NCBI RefSeq assembly: GCF_003589595.1
Contig: NW_020656077.1
Location: 2,001,428 to 2,065,427, forward strand
Reading direction: 5' to 3'
From: Hyposmocoma kahamanoa
Lineage: Eukaryota > Arthropoda > Insecta > Lepidoptera > Cosmopterigidae
DNA: 64,000 nt
Within the stretch, counting starts at the first letter, position 1. Every line of letters starts with the position of its first letter. Shown one piece after another: positions 9,046 through 19,554 of this stretch. A program made the translations under genes and the position numbers. The notes beneath the pieces are model-generated. The model worked only from the letters and a program-made list of their open reading frames with translations, was not told where the DNA came from and searched no databases.

Positions 9046-12000
9046 GTAAATGTACTACCATAAACCATCCCTTTAATCAATAACACTAACACAAGACCCC
9101 TGATTTAGATAACAATATAATTTGACGACCTCAGTGGCCCAATGGTTTGCACTTTAAGCTCTGGATGAGGAAGTTCAGGGTTCGATTCCCGGTAAAAAAA
9201 TCTATGGGCAATTAATTATGGGTTCTGATGTGGGTGTAGTGCCCTAGAGTAAACAATCGTCCTAGTCCTGATATTTATCAGATAGTACACGAATAATGGG
9301 AGGCCTACTCATCTGTCATGCTGTTGTATAAACCTACACACACATTTTACATTACACCACAGCAACATATTATTATAATAAACACTTTAAATATATCCTT
9401 GTAGTAGAAAACCGAGCATATTTTTTTATTGTTCAAAGAATACCTCAATATTTGAAAAGATCTTGAATGCACATTTTTTTCAAGTCAAATGAATTTAATG
9501 AAACACAATTTATGTCATGATGTTGACAGGATGTTGGCACTGAAAATTAATCCAGTGTGGTTGTCATAATACAAATCTGCATCATACCTTTCTGAAAATA
9601 TCCACTGTGTAGCTTAATTACATAAGTGGGAATTTGTGAAATATGTCCATATTATATCTACTTCTGTTTTCCTGTAAGTACGTTTTAGTTCATTATTTAA
9701 ACAAAAGCGCATTGAAACTAGTTTTACACAATATTTAATAGCTAAATCATATACTTTATATTTGATTATTTTCTAATAAAGTGCTTTACTGGGTACATAT
9801 TTGTAATCATATTAAATCTATAATACCAACTCAAAAACAAATCTGAAGTCTGAGTTTATGGCTGAGGAAGACCTGTGGTTACAACATATTAAAAGAGTGT
9901 TATTATTATTATAATTTTAACATTTTTAATTCAGAGTAGAAAACTACATTGAAGTTTTATTTATTACTTTCTTTGTTTTTAGCATTCACCATGTACACTA
10001 GAGATCAAACATAATACACATGTACTCTACATTGTGGATTATTGATATATTTTTATTTAAATACTTAGATGTTGCTTATGTTGGACCACCAGAATGCGTC
10101 CGAGATGTCCAAGCCCAGTTCCTGCTGTGTGGTGGAGCCAACCCTCATGAATATACGCTTTCGAGAGCTTCTGTACATCTACAAGCTATTCTGTTGCGTG
10201 CTCAAGAAATTGGAGATGAGAAACTTCAAGAGGTTCAAATGATCCAAGATCTTATTGATAATAAACAAAGATCTTTGGATACTGACCATAAAAAGCTTAG
10301 TGAGTACTTGAATAATCCTGAAGAGAGCGAGGATGATGAATCTGCAGATGTTAGTCTCTCATTGAAGTCTGAGAAAGATGAGGTCTCATCATCTGATGAT
10401 TTATCTCCGAATGATGTGGAACTGTCTTCTGGTGAAGAAGTCTCTCAAGATGAAGGAGAACTATCTTCAGATGATGTTGAGATGTCATGGTCGAAAGACA
10501 GTGATGATGAAGTAATGTCTGACGATGATGACTCAGCCATGTCTGAAAATGCTGAAATTTCTGATGGTTTGGATGATTTCATTTCTTCAACAGAAAAATC
10601 TGAAGGAACACACTTGTCTGGCGAAACATTTAACACGTCTGATTAAACAGAAATTTCAGACAACACTTCGGATTAAATAAAACAAGTATACATTGAATCA
10701 TTATTTATTATGCTCTTATCACTACAACATATATGTAGTTAGATTAGTTTTAAAAATAAAAAACCAAAACTCATTTAAAAAAAATTTTTATTCCATCATT
10801 ATATGTAGATTAATTATTTTTCATTTAACACTTTGATAAATTTTGAATTATTATTGTTATTATTAGTATTTTATAGTAGAGTGGACAAAATTTATCATGG
10901 TGCTGTTTCTTTATTGTTTTTTAACCCCTGTTTAATTTTGTTCTTAATTTCATGTTACTTTCTTTTCTTAGTATCTTGCCTTGAAGTTTATACGAATGGG
11001 AATGCAAAAAAAGAGCCCACACCACCATCAGACACAATCAATGAAAAAGATTCGGGCTCCCCACAGATCCGTGAGCACCATGTACCTACACCTCCGACAG
11101 AGAGGACTGTGGAAAAAGAAAAAGACAAGGGTGAACAAGATAAACCAGGAGGTTAGTAAGACGCAAAAAACCAATTAGATTATTTCATTTCACTTTATTT
11201 CGTAATTTTTGTGGCTACGTCATTACTAACTTTCAATATTTTCGCTGTTTCATGAAATGGTCGGCAAATTTCATATTACCGTTATTCAATCACTAACAAA
11301 CTTGTTCTGTTCATATTCTGTACTTCATTGAAAATCAATAATTTAATCCTATACATATTATGAACTCAAAGCGATAAAAAGGTAACATACAAATTCAAAC
11401 TTTTCATATAAATCTTATTGATTGACCTCACACTGATATACACATTAGCGATGGACGTCAGTTACTAAAAGTAATCGAATTATTCGATTATTGATATCAA
11501 TTAGTTATTAATTGTTACTACACTTCACTTTTTGATTGTTCATCAAATATCGACTGTGAATCGAAATAGTGACTAATCTACTAGTTACTAATTTTTATTG
11601 TTGATCAAATATTGTAATAGTACTTACTTGGTACTTGGTGTAACGGGCTGGTGTCCGCAACATTGTAATTGTAATAGGATTAATTGTTATTCAATTAGTA
11701 ATAGGATCGATTGGTACTAAATAAGTAACAGGACAGATTTTTTTATTTTTTTCCATACTATGGTAGGGAAAAAGTGTTTCAAAAGACAGAGTTTATATAC
11801 ACACTGAAAATTTAATTAATAACTCTATTAATTATATAAATCGAATGATTCGAATATTTTTCGGTAAACACGACTAAATCGTAAATCGACTATAGGATAG
11901 TGCAACAATCGCTAGTACATATACGCGCTACGTAGCTGTGTATGTGGACGCCGCCGCGCAACAGGTGTGTCCGCGCACTTTGCACTTGCAACTGCGCTTT

Positions 12001-15000
12001 ACAAAGTTAACGGAAAATCAATCGGCCCATTCGTAGCCGCAGTATCCAGCGAATCGGTCTCATTCGGACAGCGGCCGAAGCGGAAGTGCAATCAGATTCT
12101 CTTTTAGTTCCTTTTACTTTTTCTAGTGCTTTAATTGGCCTGATGCATCTTGAAGTCGGAATCGCGTATGTTGTACTAAAAGTCCCGCAAACAAACATGG
12201 AGTGGCTGAAGCTGTTGTTATACTACCGTAAGGATAACTTTTTGTTCAAAATGTGACGATAGTAATCGTAGAAATCGACTCATCCATCCGTACAACAAAG
12301 GCCTATATATAAGACTGCTTATTCTCAGAACATTGTACATTTCGTTCGTTGTTCTTCGCTATGTGCGTCCGGTCGACTATTGTTCGATTTTATATTTCCG
12401 AAACGAAATAAGATATACAAATTCTGAAGACATCTATCCATTGGCCTTATTTTGAATAACGAGATTATGTATTTATCATAATATTTTCTGTATAATCACA
12501 TCAGACTCTGTTCTTCGGATGAGTCGAAATATTATCATAACAACAAAAAAAATAACTAATGTCTTTTTTCATGTCTAATATATTTCAATAAGATTTATAT
12601 CATTTGAGTGATGCTGTGTACGTTATTTTTTTGAAATGTACCTTTAATGTAATGTACGTTTCCAACGTAGGCTGACACACGACACCATTAATGGCCATAG
12701 TAATATTAGATTGGACTAGACCTCTTTAGACTGGTAGTCTAGAACGAGTTGTGTGATAGTTCATGTGTATTTTGGTTATAGAAATTATTCGATTTGCAAT
12801 AACATTACAACAGTTTTCATGAATTTTTCAACAATAATACTAAATTAATTACTTATAAAACAGATAGGTACCCAAAACTTTGTTCCCACGATCAATTAAT
12901 AAATTCGCTACGTGTTATCTATGCACATCTATAATATTATGATTGTAAAATACAATTGCACTACAAACACTATATTTGTTAATTCACTTATCATATATAT
13001 AACTACCTCCGTGGCCGAACGGTTACCATACCGGACTGCCACGCAGAGGTCCCCGGGTTCGATTCCCGGGCCGGGAGAAATATTTGTATGGTCTACATTT
13101 ATTTCTCTCGTGAGTTTGGGTGTAATTTGTGGTTGTCTATGTGTGTGTCCATGGTACCCGCGACACAGGGTTTCCCTAGTGCGGGGCTATGTTGAGTGTG
13201 TGCGTTATTATTATTATTATATTATTAATATAAAGACACAATATTTTATATATTACCAACTTACGTACACATCGCGTGGTACTGTCAAGAGCATGTCAAA
13301 CATGACACTTTGTATTAATTTTTGGACCCTTCTTATCGTAAGCGGTATAGAGTTGGATTTAAATCTTAAGTGTCAAGCTTGACTTGCTCTTGACCCTGTA
13401 AATTGTATCATAAAGCTATTCACAATATTTTAATTAATTTAAAAATGCTTCTATCCATGCTTGGCGGTTTCTAACATGAAGAATGGCAAAATAATACATT
13501 TGAGTTACAGTATTCTTTTAATTGGGACGTTATGGGGAAATCAGAAACTATAGGAAATACAGGGAAACTGTCTTAGCAACCATTAAATCTTTTTTTTAAA
13601 ACAACCATTTTGGCATAGTCAATTTTTGGTCAAGCGTGAATTGTGCCTAAACAAGAATAAATTTGATTTTCTTATTGCTGATCGACTCACTTTCATACAA
13701 GGATCATTTCAATGTATTGAAAGAAAGAATTGAGACAGCAGAAGTTGGTAAATTTTAATGTTTTTTAATACAAAATAAGACAGGTTTGCTGTATCTCCTA
13801 TGTTTTCGGATTTTCGGAAAAAACACACTGTACTATACATACTTACTATATAGTAGCAGTATTGTTTCAGTATGTGTACTTTAAAAAAAAGTGTATAATT
13901 GGGACAGTAATTTGTATGTTCTGGTACCCAGGCGAGCGATGGTCGAAGCGGACCCGGGGGACGCGCAACAAAACCAGCACCATCACAGATGGCGCTGAGA
14001 GCAGCGAGCGAGATATTTGTCGACATGTTCCCAATAGCAGCCACAAAAAATGTATGTTTTTTATTCATATGTACCATGATGGTATTTGTGTACTTCTGTG
14101 TTTGGACGTAGTTAAACAAAAACAAAAAAAGCACATCCACTCACTTTCGATATATGGCAGTTTCAAGTTTAAAAGTGTATCTCACTCTTGTTTTATTTTC
14201 TAAACTTATAATGTTATGTAACTCCAGAGATATTTATATGTTGATTTTTTTTGATGATCTAAGGGCGCGTTCTCACTATGTCGTGACGACAGATTGTCGT
14301 GCAGTTTACAGTGTCGTGGCTTGTATATTTAAATGAAGTTGTTCACATATAGCACGATACGATTGTCTGTCGTTCACGATTTTTTATCGTTACAACGACA
14401 AACTGTCGTCACAGTGGGAAAAGCTAGAACGACAGTCGTCAGACGATAAAAAAACGTCGTCACGTTTTTATCGTGGCGGTTTTTTTCGCAGCTCCTATTG
14501 TCGTCATGATCTAGTGGGAACAGCTAGTCACGACAGTCGTTCAACTATAAAAAAATCGGCCACGACAGATAGTCGTGATATGGGAACAGGCTAGACACGA
14601 CAGTCGTCCAACGATAATAAAACGTGACGACATAGTGGGAACGCGCCCTAAGAGGTTAGACTTTAGGAACCGTTTGGTACATATAACTCATTTTTTGATA
14701 ATTTTGTGGATTGGATCCTTCTTGCTTAACTACGTCCAATTGCGCTTGTGCTGCCTTAACGATAAAGCGGCTATGAGGCATGTGTTTATGTTCTTTAAAT
14801 TTCAGTGTGTATTTCAATTTGCTTAAAATTTAAACGCTTATCGAGTTCTTAGGTTTGCGAGGTTGCTACACATTGGAAAGAAAGAATATTTTCAGATCTA
14901 AATCATATATATTTGTTTCTTCATACAAACCAGCGTTTCGGACTCTTTACACTTAGGACTTGCGCGAGAGCGACATATGGCGCGAAATCCTCCTATTTTC

Positions 15001-15725
15001 GCAAAGAATCGGTATTGTCGCTCTCGCGCAAGTCACGTCCTGTCGTGTTAATCCTACTGTAAAGAGCCCGAAACGTTGATTTGTATGAAAAAACAAATAT
15101 AAGCTATTTTATACGAAAAAAAAACAGTTTCATTTAAACACTTGTTTATTATGGTACGTTTTAGGCACCTCTATATAATTAGCATATTCTATGCCCCTGT
15201 TGGTTGCCGAAAGACATTTTGCCGTGATTATCGCCGGCTTTAACTTCGAACATGCCGCCGCCCACACTTTGTGACGGTTTCTTAAATATCTTGAGTATTT
15301 ATAACAGTGGTTTCTAATAGACTCAAGTACCTACCACTTCTCTTGAAATAGATATTGAATATCACAATTTCCGTTTTGTATACCTTTTCTCACACTTAAC
15401 AGGCGTTGGCAAGAAGAAGAAACCTAAAGCGCATCAAGTGGCGCAGCGCTTGGAGACGCCGTCTGAGGAGGTGGACGCAATCGACCCAGACGAACCACGC
15501 TACTGTCTCTGCGACCAGATCTCATTCGGCGCGATGATCCTTTGCGACAACCACCTCTGCCCCATAGAATGGTTCCACTTCTCCTGCGTCTCCCTCACCA
15601 CCAAACCCAAAGGAAAATGGTTTTGCCCCAAATGTCGCGGCGACAGGCCCAACGTAAGGAAGCCGAAAAACCAATTTCTTAAGGAGCTCGAGAGATACAA
15701 TAAGGAGAAAGAAGAAAAAGCATGA
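8910..15725 (+). CDS. Ing1: ING1/2-type inhibitor-of-growth protein (five exons)
   Basis: Exons 8910-9045, 10069-10299, 10972-11151, 13932-14051 and 15403-15725 join to 990 nt (329 aa). Every intron is phase 1, has GT-AG ends and keeps the frame. The N-terminus ([20 protein letters not shown]) and exon 2 ([15 protein letters not shown]) match the ING dimerisation domain; the linker is basic ([12 protein letters not shown]); the C-terminus is a PHD finger. ING proteins anchor HDAC or HAT complexes to H3K4me3 chromatin. The order and spacing fit ING1/ING2 (279-280 aa in human), with a longer linker. The stretch just after the exon 1 junction (residues about 47-75) does not resemble the canonical ING helix, so an extra exon may be missing or the region has diverged. 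An AATAAA lies at 16053-16058. Confidence 0.88.
9046..9123. other. ING intron 1, start
   Basis: Short intronic stretch before a SINE; no further signal. Confidence 0.3.
9124..9385 (+). mobile_element. tRNA-derived SINE in ING intron 1
   Basis: The head has an A-box-like CAGTGGCCCAATGGTTTG and a B-box GGTTCGATTCC at the normal spacing of a tRNA gene, but the rest does not fold as a tRNA. The body has AATTATGGGTTCTGATGTGG and the element ends in an AT-rich (ATTATTATAATA) tail. A different family from those at 13003 and 31296. Confidence 0.7.
10069..10299 (+). CDS. Ing1: ING exon 2
   Basis: Acceptor TACTTAG at 10062-10068; donor A|GTGAGT at 10300, a near-perfect U1 site. Carries the hallmark [20 protein letters not shown], the ING helix that precedes the linker. 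The donor is ignored in an alternative reading (see 10300-10646). Confidence 0.85.
10300..10646 (+). CDS. Alternative acidic C-terminal tail of ING (read-through exon 2)
   Basis: If the donor at 10300 is not used, the ING frame stays open for 115 more codons to TAA 10644-10646. The added tail is dominated by Ser, Asp and Glu, with repeated units such as [10 protein letters not shown] and [14 protein letters not shown] that look like casein kinase 2 substrates, and no PHD finger. An AATAAA at 10676-10681 would serve as its polyadenylation signal. The strong amino-acid bias and the absence of stops in 347 bases of AT-rich DNA argue for real coding. Product: a PHD-less ING with an acidic end. 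Alternatively this is a decayed intron with a simple repeat. Confidence 0.55.
10972..11151 (+). CDS. Ing1: ING exon 3 (linker)
   Basis: Acceptor TTTTCTTAG at 10971; donor GGAG|GTTAGT. Encodes a Pro, Thr, Glu and Lys-rich disordered linker ([18 protein letters not shown] ... [13 protein letters not shown]). Phase 1 on both sides, so it could be skipped without breaking the frame. Confidence 0.75.
11446..11914. mobile_element. Probable hAT-like MITE in ING intron 3
   Basis: Short inverted ends TAGCGATGG and, in reverse complement, TAGCGATTG. The flanking 8-mers ATACACAT and GTACATAT are imperfect direct repeats. The interior is built of ATCGA/ATTAG/TTACTA-type words with no coding sequence. 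Boundaries are less certain than for the hAT elements at 6567, 20273 and 21613. Confidence 0.45.
12200..12480 (+). promoter_or_regulatory. Promoter-like or solo-LTR-like segment in ING intron 3
   Basis: Contains CCTATATATAAGACTGCTTA (a TATA box), and 30 bases later TCAGAACATTG plus TCGTTCGTTGTTCTTCG, a layout of TATA, start and downstream elements seen in insect promoters and LTRs. No paired LTR or coding exon follows. Preceded by a GC-rich patch from 11940. Assignment is tentative: solo LTR, alternative ING promoter, or chance. Confidence 0.3.
13003..13232 (+). mobile_element. tRNA-derived SINE, copy 1 of family shared with 55838-56051
   Basis: Begins CCTCCGTGGCCGAACGGTTA, with B-box GGGTTCGATTCCCGG, then body ATTTATTTCTCTCGTGAGTT and TGTGTGTCCATGG, ending in a (TTA)n tail. 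Over 90% alike by eye to the copy inside the BEL/Pao element. Lies in ING intron 3, same strand as the gene. Confidence 0.88.
13932..14051 (+). CDS. Ing1: ING exon 4 (basic linker)
   Basis: Acceptor GTACCCAG at 13931; donor AAAAAAT|GTATGT. Encodes [20 protein letters not shown], corresponding to the basic region (KRSRRQR-type) that in ING1/ING2 precedes the PHD finger. Phase 1 both sides. Confidence 0.75.
14263..14648. mobile_element. MITE with 3-bp TAA target duplication (PIF/Harbinger-like)
   Basis: Ends GGGCGCGTTCTCACTATGTC and the reverse complement of CATAGTGGGAACGCGCCC form the terminal repeats. TAA flanks both sides (14260-14262 and 14649-14651), the usual PIF/Harbinger target. The inside is crowded with CGACAGTCGT-type inverted words, so the whole unit can fold back repeatedly. 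Noncoding; in ING intron 4. Confidence 0.82.
14838..15112. mobile_element. Foldback repeat element in ING intron 4
   Basis: 14924-15020 and 15021-15106 are inverted copies: TTCATACAAACCAGCGTTTC with GACTTGCGCGAGAGCGAC on the left, matching CGCTCTCGCGCAAGTC and GAAACGTTGATTTGTATGAA on the right. The leading part, beginning ATCGAGTTCTTAGGTTTGCG, recurs at 33181-33262 without the foldback. Likely a non-autonomous DNA transposon. Confidence 0.65.
15403..15725 (+). CDS. Ing1: ING exon 5 (PHD finger)
   Basis: Acceptor CACTTAACAG at 15402; stop TGA 15723-15725. After a polybasic stretch (KKKKPKAHQ) it encodes a C4HC3 PHD finger: [20 protein letters not shown], then [10 protein letters not shown]. 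Residues equivalent to the ING2 H3K4me3 cage are kept: Tyr before CLC, Ser and Met in SFGAMI, and Trp in EWF. One departure: the usual Gly before CDN is Leu. The C-terminal tail is Lys/Glu-rich. Confidence 0.95.
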
Positions 15726-16080
15726 TGTTACGAAAACGGAGGTTGTTACGTTTGTGTAGACAGGTAGTTATTATTTGAGTTAAAAGACAATTAGTTTTTG
15801 TTCGACAAACTTAATTGTAGTTAGGAAACTTTAAGTAATACTGTGAATTGATTTCGATTGTAATTTGTGATTTAACGATCCTTGTATAATGTGACAACGT
15901 TTGAAGTCTTAGTCCATCGCACCTTTAGAACGAAAGTGACCCAACACAAAATTCCAAAGTTTTGAAGTTGTGGCATTTTCAATTTATTACTCTTGAAGTA
16001 CTAAAGGTAAAAATAATAACATTGAAAATGTAGCCTTAATGAGTCAGTTTCAAATAAACAACCTTATGAACAATTATTTT
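15726..16080 (+). other. ING 3' UTR with polyadenylation signal
   Basis: Noncoding AT-rich sequence after the PHD exon, with AATAAA at 16053-16058, which puts the likely transcript end near 16075. Confidence 0.6.
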
Positions 16081-16352
16081 TAGAGTCGTTTTACATTATA
16101 AACAATTTTTTTTAATTAGGTCGCTTTCATTCTAAAGTTGAGATACATTAATTAGGTCAATGTTGAGATATTATAAGTTGTCATCATTATATTTGGGGTC
16201 TTAAATATATTTGAGCGTTCTGATGTTTTAAATTTTAAAATGTTTTATAAACAGATCCCAGGGAATAAGACCAGGCCTATAGGCTATAATTATTATAATG
16301 TATTATGTACTTGTCTTACTTCAAGTTATGATATGTGTTTTTTAAATTAATT

Positions 16353-16384
16353 GGTACTTGGTGCAACGGGCTGGTATCGGCAAC
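16353..16384 (+). repeat. 32-bp repeat also at 11630-11661
   Basis: GGTACTTGGTGCAACGGGCT followed by GGTATCGGCAAC differs by a few bases from the copy at 11630-11661. A 17-base core (TACTTGGTGTAACGGGC) also occurs at 17471-17487 within the Tc1-like transposase frame. Probably an outlying fragment of a transposon family. Confidence 0.45.
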
Positions 16385-16780
16385 TCGACGACAAAGCGCC
16401 TATTTTGCGTGTGGTTTTTTAAATTATTAATATTGTTTCTACACACATCAACAGAATCTGAGGATATTTTATATTTCATCAAATATCAAAAAATTTATGA
16501 AGAATTTTCTAATACAGTAAATGGAAGAATGGTAGGTGATTTTCAGATCTTTAATAAATAATAAAAACATTTGGTGATTTTTTGTTTTTAACAAAAATAT
16601 ATTTTTTTTAATAGCCGTAGAAAATTAGTATGGTACAAAAACTTCATTTCTTCTTATAAAACTATTAATTTTTAAAATTAAAATTGAAAAAATCTTATAA
16701 AATCTAATTATTAATAATCAGTGTTACCACCTCTTTAATTACACATTAACATCGATTGTTCATACTTCAAAATTAAATTG

Positions 16781-17690
16781 TCAATATCTTGCAGCGGCAC
16801 GAGGTCCCATGTTCTTTGCCAAGTGTTCATAAAGTTGTTGTACCATCGTCAAATTTGGCGGGAAATCTCTCAAGACCTTTCGTTGTAACATATCCCAGGC
16901 ATGCTCGATAGGATTTAAATCGGGCGACTGTGCAGGCCAATCCAAAACTTGAATATCGTTGTCTCGTAGAGCGGCCGACACCAGACGCGCCGTATGGGAA
17001 GGAGCATTATCGTGCATGAGTAGAAATCCTGGCCCATTTGGATTCTGTGTGGGACAATAACAGGCTCTACTACCTCCTCGTGGTATTTTTGTGCAGTTAT
17101 GCTGCCTTGGATCCAAACGCTGAGTTGACACACCATGATTGTCCCGCCTCGGTATGAGTGAACCTCCTGTTTTTCGTAAATCCGGATGAAATCCAAACCG
17201 GAACTCATCGGTAAACAGCACCGAATACCATTGTTCGTCACTCCACGGTAAACACTCCCGAGCCCACGAAAGCGTCACGTAAGTCACGTCGCAATGCTGG
17301 AACACGTAGCGGTCTTCGAGCATGAAGACCAACTTCATGCAACCTCCTCCACACGGTTTGTTCGCTTACCAGCAGCTGGTAATTTTCCTGGAGCGTTTGT
17401 GCTAATTGCATCGCTGTGATATTAGGTTGTCTTCTGGCGGTAATTTGGAGAAATCGATCCTGTCTCTGCGTACTTGGTGTAACGGGCGTAGTAACACGAT
17501 ATCTAACCGTGTGCCATTCAGCCACATCCCCACTACTGCGATAACGGGACCACAACCTTGATATCACGTTTTGGCTGGTGTGTAGGGCCTCAGCAATGAC
17601 GCGTTGAAAAGCACCACTGTCTAACATGCCCACGACTCGTTTCATCACACAACATAACATTTCATCTCGACTCAAATGAAGACGTGTCAT
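16781..17690 (-). pseudogene. Tc1-like DDE transposase, frameshifted
   Basis: Two frames cover one transposase. 17238-17690 gives the N-terminal DNA-binding half, with HTH-type segments (QRVIAEALHTSQNVISRLWS) and a basic RRLHEVGL stretch. 16781-17338 gives the catalytic half with the DDE triad motifs VLFTDEFRF, LLMHDNAPSHTAR and SPDLNPIEHAWD, consistent with the DD34E class. The halves overlap in different frames near 17240-17340, so at least one indel breaks the gene. Terminal inverted repeats were searched for by eye and not found. Confidence 0.85.
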
Positions 17691-17759
17691 GACTCTTTTC
17701 CTTGTCGTAATGGGAGTAGTAGTAGTAAAATGTTTCGTCCTCCGGGAGAGGGTAAGGCG

Positions 17760-18980
17760 TCTAGCCCATAGATATGTCTACCAAATGTCTGTCATACTGC
17801 CAAATCTTAGATTTCAATTTTTCTTCAACTTTTCATTTTATTAAGGCGAAGTCAAACCTTCAGTACGAAATTTAAATTTAAGGCAAATTTCTTGAGTTAA
17901 CTTCTCGTGTTTTTGTTGGTAGTAATAGTCATTGTAATTTTGGAGTTGCAAGGTAAGTCCGAGTGTTTTCTTTAAGTCAGAGCTCTCCAAGGGTTGAGTT
18001 AATAAAATCATATATCGTCGCTATACTACGAAAACCAATTATCTGGAATTTACACAGAAAATTACTTAATTTAGGATAACGCGACAAAATTGCTGTAAAA
18101 TGCAAACATTTTCAAATTTCAGTAAAACATAAAATGTAGAATCACCGTTACAAATTAACGTGGGATGATATTTGTGAAAATAAAACAATTTTTGACACAG
18201 TGAAATTTTAATTGCATTTATTTCAAAGTCGATATTTTGTGAAATAATTGTTTTTCCCAGTATAACAGCGAATTATACGTATGAAATTTTCAGGGCAAGC
18301 TAAAATGTCCTGCAGTGAAGGCGGGATCGTCAGATATTTTTCCAAGTACCGGTTTATGAGAAGCAGTCGCTGCTGTCGTAACGTATTTTGTTTCTTTATT
18401 TACATTTTTAAATTTTGAAAATAGAATAAAAGAGGTTTCATTCTGTATATAAACATTTTTATGGAAACTAAAAGGATTTTAAACAATAAAGTCGTAAATA
18501 ATTTAGGATTAGGGTACCCCTAGATTCTGCTGATGTGTGTACATTGAGACCAAACACTTAATAAGTGCAAGATGTAAGTTGCAATATTGTGAAATGGACT
18601 TTTATCGACCTGAAATGTCCCAAAGTAAACTTTTTTGTTATTTTCTTTGCTTAAAACCATGATTCCAAACGCAACGTAACTAAACGTTTCACGTTAAACC
18701 AACAGCTGTGCGCCTCGACTACATCCAATTTTTAGTGTAAAAATCACACGTATTGACAAAGATCTTTTTAATAAAATCTAAATGATATTGAATGTTTGTA
18801 TTTTGGTTATTTTTAGATGCTGATTTGCAATTATTATCTCTTCCGCGAATGTATATTTCCTCTGCGAACATGTTTGTGCATTGTGCGGTCATTGCGGTAT
18901 TAGATATACCTCCATCCTACAATGTGTAAAAATATTGTAGCAAAACCATGTCCGATACAATTGAGTGCTGCCAATATTCT
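17760..18980. other. Spacer without recognised features
   Basis: AT-rich intergenic sequence with no supportable gene. Confidence 0.4.
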
Positions 18981-18982
18981 AA

Positions 18983-19157
18983 GGGTCGTATTCCAGAACT
19001 CTACTCAATGCTCAAGTCAGGATTTGAGCAGACTTGAGTATGATTTCAAGCATTGGAAATACGACCCTAATGGCAAGGACTTGAGTATGATTTTCAGTGC
19101 TCACTGCAATACTCATGTCCAGACTTGAGTATTGAGTAGAGTTCTGAAATACGACCC
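18983..19157. mobile_element. Foldback MITE, copy 1 of family shared with 36230-36503
   Basis: The left arm GGGTCGTATTCCAGAACTCT plus ACTCAATGCTCAAG is matched by the right arm read in reverse (AGTATTGAGTAGAGTTCTGAAATACGACCC family). Inside, further CAAGTC/GACTTGAG words pair. Nearly the whole 175 bp can form one hairpin. No coding content. Confidence 0.78.
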
Positions 19158-19554
19158 CCCCTAAGATTCTGTCCAATAAACAAATTCACTTTGAACAAAT
19201 GCAACATGGAACTTGAGCCTTTGTACATTACAAGCCAATATCATTCAACATCAGTATATTCATGTGGTGTAAATACAACTAAAATATTGATAATTTTTTA
19301 AATATATTTTACACCAAATATGATTACTTGAAACCATATCTTTTCAAGAATATTTTTCGATATGTATATCTTCACTCTCTACTCTGCACCTCGTGCCAAA
19401 ATTATATTATTATATTGAGGGCCCAGAGTCCATTCTCTACTATGTAAATTTTATCGAGAACAAATTGCAAACTAAACTTGTAGCCAATTGTGGCATCTAA
19501 CTAGTCAGTTTTTTTATTTGATAGTTTATTTCTTCACTGAAAAATGCTCATTAT

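Noticed and set aside
13003..13090. tRNA gene suggested by A and B boxes (also at 55838 and 9124)
   Set aside because: The boxes are those of SINE heads; a shared body and a (TTA)n tail follow, and the cloverleaf is not preserved.
16358..16561. 67-codon frame after ING
   Set aside because: It begins within the 32-bp repeat and has no homology or splice context.
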